A program made the translations under genes and the position numbers. Positions 32,227 through 36,331 of a stretch of 36,331 nt of DNA are shown piece by piece. Origin of the DNA: Dehalococcoidia bacterium (GTDB taxonomy: Bacteria; Chloroflexota; Dehalococcoidia; SZUA-161); contig SOKG01000105.1 of the NCBI GenBank assembly GCA_004376205.1, positions 1-36,331 on the forward strand, given 5' to 3'. Position 1 is the stretch's first letter; every line of letters starts with the position of its first letter. A model generated the notes under the pieces. It made no database searches. It saw only the letters and a list, made by a program, of their open reading frames with translations, and was not told the DNA's origin.

Positions 32227-33617
32227 CTCCCTTTGGTTCGAGGAAGGGGTATTTTCTCTTCCTCCTCCAACCAGCGTTGAAACTCGGCGTCGGGGTCCTC
32301 GACGCCTAGCTCGTCCATGGCCCTCCGTCGCGAGTGGACTCCGGTGCTGATCAGTATCTCCTCGTCCCGCACCAGCCGCCCCCTGTCCTGGGGCAGTATC
32401 GGCCCCCAGATAATCCGGGAGCGGTAATGTCCAAAGCTTTCCCCTGTCATCCGCTCCAGGACCCTGAGGATCAGATCGTTGCGACGCCGGTACACTGCCG
32501 TCCTGATCAATCGCTTGCGCCTAACCTTCTGTAGCAGGGGATGAAGCTCCATCTCCAAAGCGATCCCGGAGAGGCCGCGCTGGTTGTCGCCGAAGGCAGT
32601 CCGTGGCGACTCGGAGAGGTCGTGCAGCGTGCGGTAGAGCAGGTCTATGTAGTCCGCGTGTAGCTTTACCCCTCCTCCCTGAAGCAGGTCCAGCAGATAT
32701 GCCTTTGCCTGCTCCGGGATCTCCCACACCGCTCCCGGCTGCACCGCTATGTCCTGGGCGTTCTCGATGTTCTCCAGCACGGCGATGGGGTTTCCCGACA
32801 GCTCGAGAATCCGGGAAAGCTGCGACAGCGCCCGGTTGAGTTCCCGCGCCGGCTCTATAATCGCCGGGATGTCGGAGACTCCCCAGAACTTCTTCGGCTC
32901 CCTGGTGTTGGGGAAGATGACGAAGGGAATGAAACCGTAGGGATTGGCCTTTCGTTCGAACAGCAGGTCGTCGATCCAGAGTTCGAACTTCCTGTCCGTC
33001 CACACCTCGACGATGGTTGATCGGGGCTTGCTGGCGGTAGGGGCCATCCTTCCTCGGAAGGACGCCCCTGCGTTGTAGAGGAGGCGGACCTCATCGGCTG
33101 AAAGCTGGTAACGGCTGGCAACTCGCCATACCCGGGTGACGTCGTCTCCCAGCCACCAGACGAATATCCCCTGCACATCGGGCGCTGATACCCGAACCCG
33201 CTTCTCCTGGGAATCCCAGGTTACCTTGAAGCAGCCGTCCCCCAGGATTGCCGCGTCGATCTCGGTGTCGAAGTCGAGCTGGTCCAGGTTGTTTGTTTCG
33301 TATACCCTGTATATAGCCTCCTCTGCCCTACGTGCTTTCTCCTTGTCCTCGGGCGAGACTGGGTCGATGGCGAAGCTGAGCCCGCTCATCAGATAGCTCG
33401 TCGCCTTGTCAACAAAGACTCTGGCGTAGTTGAAGGTGAGCCGGCGCTCCCGGTGCCGAAGGTGACCGAGCCACTGTAGCCCGTTATAAAAATCGAGATT
33501 CTCCCTGTAGGCCTTGAGCCGGTCGAGGTCCATGCGGCTTATCTGCTGGGGCAGGGTGGGATTGGTGGTCGCAGTCTCCTGGGCAAGGCCATGCTTTACT
33601 CCTATGATGTCATTCAC
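32223..33617 (-). CDS. Phage portal protein (SPP1 gp6-like)
   Basis: This 464-aa protein has the portal plan of the SPP1 type. The N-terminus is helical, with FYNGLQWLGHLRHRERRLTF and NYARVFVDKATSYLMSGLSF. Next come the wing with TEIDAAILGDGCFKVTWD and the clip/stem with PFVIFPNTREPKKFWGVSDI. The long helix region has IEPARELNRALSQLSRILEL and LSGIALEMELHPLLQKVRRK, and the C-terminal crown follows. Portals form the dodecameric ring through which the terminase pumps DNA. AGGAGG lies 11 nt before the ATG, and the gene overlaps the HTH gene by 8 bp. In typical phages scaffold and capsid genes follow at once; here about 5.4 kb of host genes intervene. Confidence 0.88.
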   Translation of the reverse strand: MNDIIGVKHGLAQETATTNPTLPQQISRMDLDRLKAYRENLDFYNGLQWLGHLRHRERRLTFNYARVFVDKATSYLMSGLSFAIDPVSPEDKEKARRAEEAIYRVYETNNLDQLDFDTEIDAAILGDGCFKVTWDSQEKRVRVSAPDVQGIFVWWLGDDVTRVWRVASRYQLSADEVRLLYNAGASFRGRMAPTASKPRSTIVEVWTDRKFELWIDDLLFERKANPYGFIPFVIFPNTREPKKFWGVSDIPAIIEPARELNRALSQLSRILELSGNPIAVLENIENAQDIAVQPGAVWEIPEQAKAYLLDLLQGGGVKLHADYIDLLYRTLHDLSESPRTAFGDNQRGLSGIALEMELHPLLQKVRRKRLIRTAVYRRRNDLILRVLERMTGESFGHYRSRIIWGPILPQDRGRLVRDEEILISTGVHSRRRAMDELGVEDPDAEFQRWLEEEEKIPLPRTKGR

Positions 33618-33936
33618 TGGATGCCCTCCTGATGATTCGTTGCACGGTGCGTTTGCCTACACCGAAGCTTTTCGCCAGCTCGGCGACGTTTTTGCCAGCC
33701 AGCGCTCTTTGCCTTAGAAGCTCCTTATCTCGCAATCTCGTGGCTGTCCGTCTTCCTCCTGTCTGCTCGTCGTAGCGGCAGTGGGTCAGAGGGCACTCGA
33801 GGCAGGATGGAAAAAGGTCGCATCCTTGGTCGCAGTAGTCGAAATAGTCGGGCAGCAGATCGGCGATTGGCTCGACGTCACCCCGATTCCCTCGCTTTTC
33901 CGTCTTAATCTCGGAATGACGGGCTTCATTCCTCAT
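33610..33936 (-). CDS. Cys-rich helix-turn-helix protein between terminase and portal
   Basis: I start this 108-aa protein at the ATG at 33936, which has GGGAGAAGG six bases upstream. The frame opens earlier at 34002 only because it reads through a repeat. The middle has a cysteine cluster, YCDQGCDLFPSCLECPLTHC, that could bind zinc or an iron-sulfur cluster. The C-terminus is a resolvase-type helix-turn-helix (LAGKNVAELAKSFGVGKRTV followed by QRIIRR). A DNA-binding protein inside the terminase-portal operon could be the regulator of the paired operators or a packaging factor. Neither role is shown by sequence alone. Confidence 0.72.
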   Translation of the reverse strand: MRNEARHSEIKTEKRGNRGDVEPIADLLPDYFDYCDQGCDLFPSCLECPLTHCRYDEQTGGRRTATRLRDKELLRQRALAGKNVAELAKSFGVGKRTVQRIIRRASSE

Positions 33937-33953
33937 AGTTAACCTTCTCCCAA

Positions 33954-33999
33954 AATCCCCCTCGAGCCCCCCTTTAGCAAAGGGGGATAAAGGGGGATT
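33954..33999. repeat. REP-like nested palindrome after the terminase gene
   Basis: The outer arms AATCCCCCT (33954-33962) and AGGGGGATT (33991-33999) enclose inner arms CCCCCTTT and AAAGGGGG. The element ends exactly in the terminase stop codon (TGA uses base 33999). This CCCCCTTTAGCAAAGGGGG type is a frequent interspersed repeat in bacterial chromosomes. Confidence 0.6.
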
Positions 34000-35387
34000 C
34001 ACAGCTGCTCCTCCCTCACGCGTCCATGGGCCGATCTGGGTGTGTACCGTGCCGCCTCCACCAGCAGGGCGAGGCTGGCCAGGAAGTCATCGTGGCCGGC
34101 GGCTGGGTCGACATAGAAGTTCATCGTCTGATTGGGCCTGAAGTTGCTCTTGGCTTTCGCCATCTGGAACCAGAACTCGCGGTACTCCTCCGACCCATCA
34201 TGGGCATACATCTTGACCCGCCCGGAGTTTATCGCCGCCAGGAGGTCGAAGCCCAGCTTGGATTTGGACGCCTGGGTGAAGGTGAAGGGGTTTACCACCG
34301 ACTTACCCAGGGCTCTGGAGAGAAAGCTGGCAACTCCGGCGCCCACCCCGGTGGCGTCCACCACTGCCCTCCTCACCCGCCACACGTTCTTGAGCAGGTC
34401 TACGAGCTGGGGGTAGAGGGTGGGGTGGGGCTTGCCCGTCCACCAGTAGTGCTCCGCTATTCTTATCTTGGGCCCTATGTCGCCACTCTGTGGCGACATA
34501 GGGAATTCAAGCTCCCCGATGGTGACCACTGTCGAGTCCTGCCTGGGCTTCAGGGCGCGCAGTGCTGCGTCCTCTCCCTCTTCCGCCTCCCCGGCCAGGT
34601 CTATCCCGGCGACATAGACTCCTGCCCCGTCGGGATTGCGGCGTCGGTTGTGCCTCCCCTGTAGCTGAGCCATCTGACCCGGGTTCAAGAACCCACCGCC
34701 GCCATGTATCGGCTTGAGACAGTACTGCGTCTGAAACAGGGGATGGCTCTCCCCCAGCCGCTCCCTTTCGCCCTCAACGTAACGAAGGTAGTCCGCGTTA
34801 TACTTAGCCACCTCCTCCCAGTCGTAGCGGAAATGGCGTTTGATCCCGTCCTTCCTCTCCAGTTCGAGATTGAGCTGCTTCACCTCCTCGAGGAGCGTAG
34901 AATCATCCCAGGTAGTGCCGTAGTGAACCGTGGTCACGTTTGTCGCTGCCCCCATCGGCCTGAATTCCTTACCGTACTTCTCCTTGGACACATCCTGCGA
35001 CTCGTCCACTTCCAGGAGTATGTGCGCTGTATTCCCCACCACATTCGCCGATTCGTCGGCGGAGAGGAAGATCTGCCTGGCGTTCCCCAGCCTCACGATA
35101 TAGTTCATTTCCGTTCTCCACACGCCTGCATAGCCCCACTGGTTGAGCCTCTCTTTGAGGCGCATCATGGAGATAACCGTCTGTGGCTTGAAGGTCGGGG
35201 AGCATTTTATCGCGTTGCCTCCCCGGGCGATAAATAGGGTGAGCAGCAGCACTTCGAGCTGTGCTGAAAGCTCGTTCTTGCCCCCCTGCCGCGCGATCTC
35301 CACCGAGAAGGTCAAACCCTTTCGGTTGAGTACGCTATCGGCAACTGCTTTCGCCACTTCCAATTGATAAGGCCTCAGAGCTATCAT
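33999..35387 (-). CDS. Terminase large subunit
   Basis: This 462-aa protein has all parts of a packaging motor. The ATPase has a Walker A variant EIARQGGKNE (K37) and Walker B HILLEVDESQD (D128/E129). The RNase H-like nuclease has its acidic residues in VAGIDLAGE (D263), AVVDATGVG (D344) and GHDDFLASLAL (D433 or D434). The N-terminal LRPYQLEVAKAV and ISMMRLKERL also fit. It cuts and translocates DNA into procapsids at the portal. I use the ATG at 35387, 22 bp after the preceding stop; the frame opens at 35459 but would overlap the TerS-like gene. All catalytic residues look intact. Confidence 0.9.
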   Translation of the reverse strand: MIALRPYQLEVAKAVADSVLNRKGLTFSVEIARQGGKNELSAQLEVLLLTLFIARGGNAIKCSPTFKPQTVISMMRLKERLNQWGYAGVWRTEMNYIVRLGNARQIFLSADESANVVGNTAHILLEVDESQDVSKEKYGKEFRPMGAATNVTTVHYGTTWDDSTLLEEVKQLNLELERKDGIKRHFRYDWEEVAKYNADYLRYVEGERERLGESHPLFQTQYCLKPIHGGGGFLNPGQMAQLQGRHNRRRNPDGAGVYVAGIDLAGEAEEGEDAALRALKPRQDSTVVTIGELEFPMSPQSGDIGPKIRIAEHYWWTGKPHPTLYPQLVDLLKNVWRVRRAVVDATGVGAGVASFLSRALGKSVVNPFTFTQASKSKLGFDLLAAINSGRVKMYAHDGSEEYREFWFQMAKAKSNFRPNQTMNFYVDPAAGHDDFLASLALLVEAARYTPRSAHGRVREEQL

Positions 35388-35409
35388 AGTTCGAATTGCA
35401 ATTCCGGCC

Positions 35410-35763
35410 TCAGGGCAGGTACTTGATACCCAGGGGTATTGCCAGGCCCTGTAGAACATTGCCTATGGCACTGCTCAGGGCATTCTTCTGATCGGCGCTG
35501 ATCCTATAACGGGTCATCACCAGGCGGGCCAGGGCGTTGGTTGCCGCCATGATCAGCTTCACGTTCTCCGGGTCGTTTTCCAGGAGGGACTTGATCTTTA
35601 CCCTGAGCAGGGCGATCTCATCGTCAATGCCCTCGACGCCCTGTGCCAGCTCGAAATCCAGCAACTCGGCCTCGTCCAGCGCCCTGGAGTACAAGCCCCG
35701 TTTAGCGCTGTTTTGCTTGGCCTTGGCGTTGCTTTTTCCCTTTCTTGCCACTGGGCTTGCCAT
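35410..35763 (-). CDS. Terminase small subunit-like protein
   Basis: This 117-aa protein starts with a basic leader (VARKGKSNAKAKQNSAKRGL) running into GLYSRALDEAELLDFE. The N-x-x-x-x-G-x-Y-S pattern is frequent at the start of phage small terminase-like proteins. A helical body follows (GIDDEIALLRVKIKSLLEND and VKLIMAATNALARLVMTRYR). It stands directly before the large terminase gene, the usual place of the small subunit that recognises DNA. No helix-turn-helix is evident, so the assignment is by position and pattern. Its start overlaps the 51-aa gene by 62 bp in another frame. Confidence 0.6.
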   Translation of the reverse strand: MASPVARKGKSNAKAKQNSAKRGLYSRALDEAELLDFELAQGVEGIDDEIALLRVKIKSLLENDPENVKLIMAATNALARLVMTRYRISADQKNALSSAIGNVLQGLAIPLGIKYLP

Positions 35764-35857
35764 ACTCCTTCTGCCTCGCTGTAATCGCTCCCAGAATCAA
35801 TGCATGGGCTGCCAGCTCCCACTTCTGGGTTTCAATGGCCAGTCTCAAAAGCCGCAT
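35702..35857 (-). CDS. Small basic protein, 51 aa, first gene of terminase-portal block
   Basis: The gene starts at the ATG at 35857 (MRLLRLAIETQKWELAAHAL) with GGAGGGG 4 nt upstream and ends with TAA at 35702-35704. It has a helical N-terminal half and a Lys/Gly/Gln-rich tail (KPSGKKGKKQRQGQAKQR) that is probably nucleic-acid binding. It is the first gene behind promoter P1. The long overlap with the TerS-like gene is unusual, but both frames read as protein and each has its own start context. No family is recognised. Confidence 0.6.
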   Translation of the reverse strand: MRLLRLAIETQKWELAAHALILGAITARQKEYGKPSGKKGKKQRQGQAKQR

Positions 35858-35897
35858 GGGTCCCCTCCCGGTATCTAGAGACCTTTGGAGATACAGA

Positions 35898-35927
35898 ATA
35901 TTAGTACATATGTTCTACTAATGTCAA
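35898..35927 (-). promoter_or_regulatory. Promoter P1 of the terminase-portal block with operator
   Basis: On the minus strand TTGACA (35922-35927) and TAATAT (35898-35903) are separated by 18 nt. The spacer has AGAAC-ATAT-GTACT, abutting the -10. From there to the end of the -10 it reads AGAACATATGTACTAATAT, compared with AGAACTAATGTTCTATTAT at P2 (15 of 19 identical, same spacing). The 51-aa gene starts 40 nt downstream. Confidence 0.72.
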
Positions 35928-36108
35928 GGGGGTTTTGTCGTTTTTTGAGCTGAAGAATGGCCTGATTGCTCGTGTACTACCACTCTGAAGGCCAGCAAGC
36001 GTAAAAATTCGCTGGATTTTTGGTCGGAAAATAGCTGTGCAGGTAAGGCTGGTTAGGATTGGGCAGGTTGACAAGAGTACGAATATGTGGTAAAAATGTA
36101 ACCCTCGT

Positions 36109-36163
36109 GGTACTTTAGTACTTAACTAAACTTAACTAAACTTTAATTAAGTACTAAAGTACC
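36109..36163. repeat. 17-bp perfect inverted repeat with internal 10-bp direct repeats
   Basis: GGTACTTTAGTACTTAA (36109-36125) is the exact reverse complement of 36147-36163. Within and beside the spacer CTTAACTAAA occurs twice in tandem (36121-36140), followed by the related CTTTAATTAA. A plus-strand TTGACA (36068-36073) with TAAAAA 17 nt later points into it. The structure could be a terminator, an operator or an origin-like site. Confidence 0.6.
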
Positions 36164-36251
36164 ATCGGGCTGGAAGCCTGGGGTGAGAATGACGCCCTGG
36201 GCGAATTGCGGTTGCCGGGGAGACTGCGGCAGCCCCTGAGTTGACTGGACT

Positions 36252-36331
36252 TTAGAGTCCAATCTTGCGAACACTTCTAATAAAGGGCTTATCGCGGGTG
36301 GCAAACTCGGTAACCGTCTTCATGACATAAT
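36252..36331 (-). CDS. C-terminal end of a gene entering from the right edge
   Basis: In the frame ending with TAA at 36252-36254 the last 26 codons read through to the window edge without a stop and end KTVTEFATRDKPFIRSVRKI-GL. The composition is protein-like, and a small palindrome (GGACT-TTAG-AGTCC, 36247-36260) overlaps the stop. Too little is visible to name it; a chance frame is possible. Confidence 0.35.
   Translation of the reverse strand, partial: YVMKTVTEFATRDKPFIRSVRKIGL

Noticed and set aside
34026..34664. Plus-strand open frame of 212 codons opposite the terminase
   Set aside because: It is antisense to TerL, whose ATPase and nuclease motifs are unmistakable. The frame is Gly/His-rich without family signs.
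36109..36163. CRISPR-like array
   Set aside because: There are only two exact 10-bp units in tandem without spacers; this is not a CRISPR structure.

Overview
The window looks like chromosomal DNA of an anaerobic bacterium, most probably Chloroflexota and Dehalococcoidia-like. This is an inference from gene content: a tungsten-type aldehyde:ferredoxin oxidoreductase, an archaeal-type FBP aldolase/phosphatase, a phosphofructokinase with pyrophosphate-type residues, a cytoplasmic multi-PAS kinase, and the COG1900/NIL-ferredoxin/UPF0280 homocysteine genes. No rRNA, tRNA or CRISPR array was seen.

Layout. 0-3.2 kb (minus strand): 5' part of a DHA2-type MFS exporter, a radical SAM protein, a DUF4213/DUF364 protein, an unlisted 53-aa gene and a small MerR-type HTH gene. 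3.5-7.3 kb: a 1264-aa kinase with six PAS domains fused to a complete OmpR-type response regulator. 7.6-8.05 kb: an alcohol dehydrogenase pseudogene. 8.2-14.5 kb (plus): AOR, CobO, Fbp, RdgB, MoaA and an RNase H-MoaC fusion, i.e. a pterin-cofactor enzyme with two early steps of its cofactor pathway. 14.8-17.5 kb: phosphofructokinase, class II aldolase and a small repeat protein. 17.6-18.4 kb (minus): a ferredoxin-nitroreductase.

The remainder is unusual. Virion genes on the minus strand form two blocks. The right block (32.2-35.9 kb) has a 51-aa gene, a TerS-like gene, the terminase large subunit, a Cys-rich HTH protein and the portal. The left block (18.6-26.7 kb) has scaffold, major capsid protein, connector, two tiny genes, a large tail protein and two fibres. 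Between them lie about 5.4 kb of ordinary host genes: PlsY, a glycosyltransferase, the homocysteine trio and a DUF5658 membrane protein. Each virion block has its own sigma70-type promoter (TTGACA-N18-TAWTAT) carrying the same operator-like palindrome (AGAAC-N4-GTWCT) at the same place in the spacer. The two blocks therefore look like one co-regulated particle system split across host DNA.

No integrase, replication, lysis, tape-measure or head-protease gene is visible, and several gaps between virion genes hold palindromes of the kind that spread through bacterial chromosomes. The main virion genes are nevertheless intact, including the terminase motifs. A domesticated, gene-transfer-agent-like particle is the most interesting reading. 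A rearranged prophage, or a prophage continuing past the right edge, is the main alternative.

Other notable items are a structured leader with mutually exclusive hairpins before the DUF5658 gene, a 17-bp perfect inverted repeat with 10-bp direct repeats near the right end, and several small genes found by reading the sequence directly.
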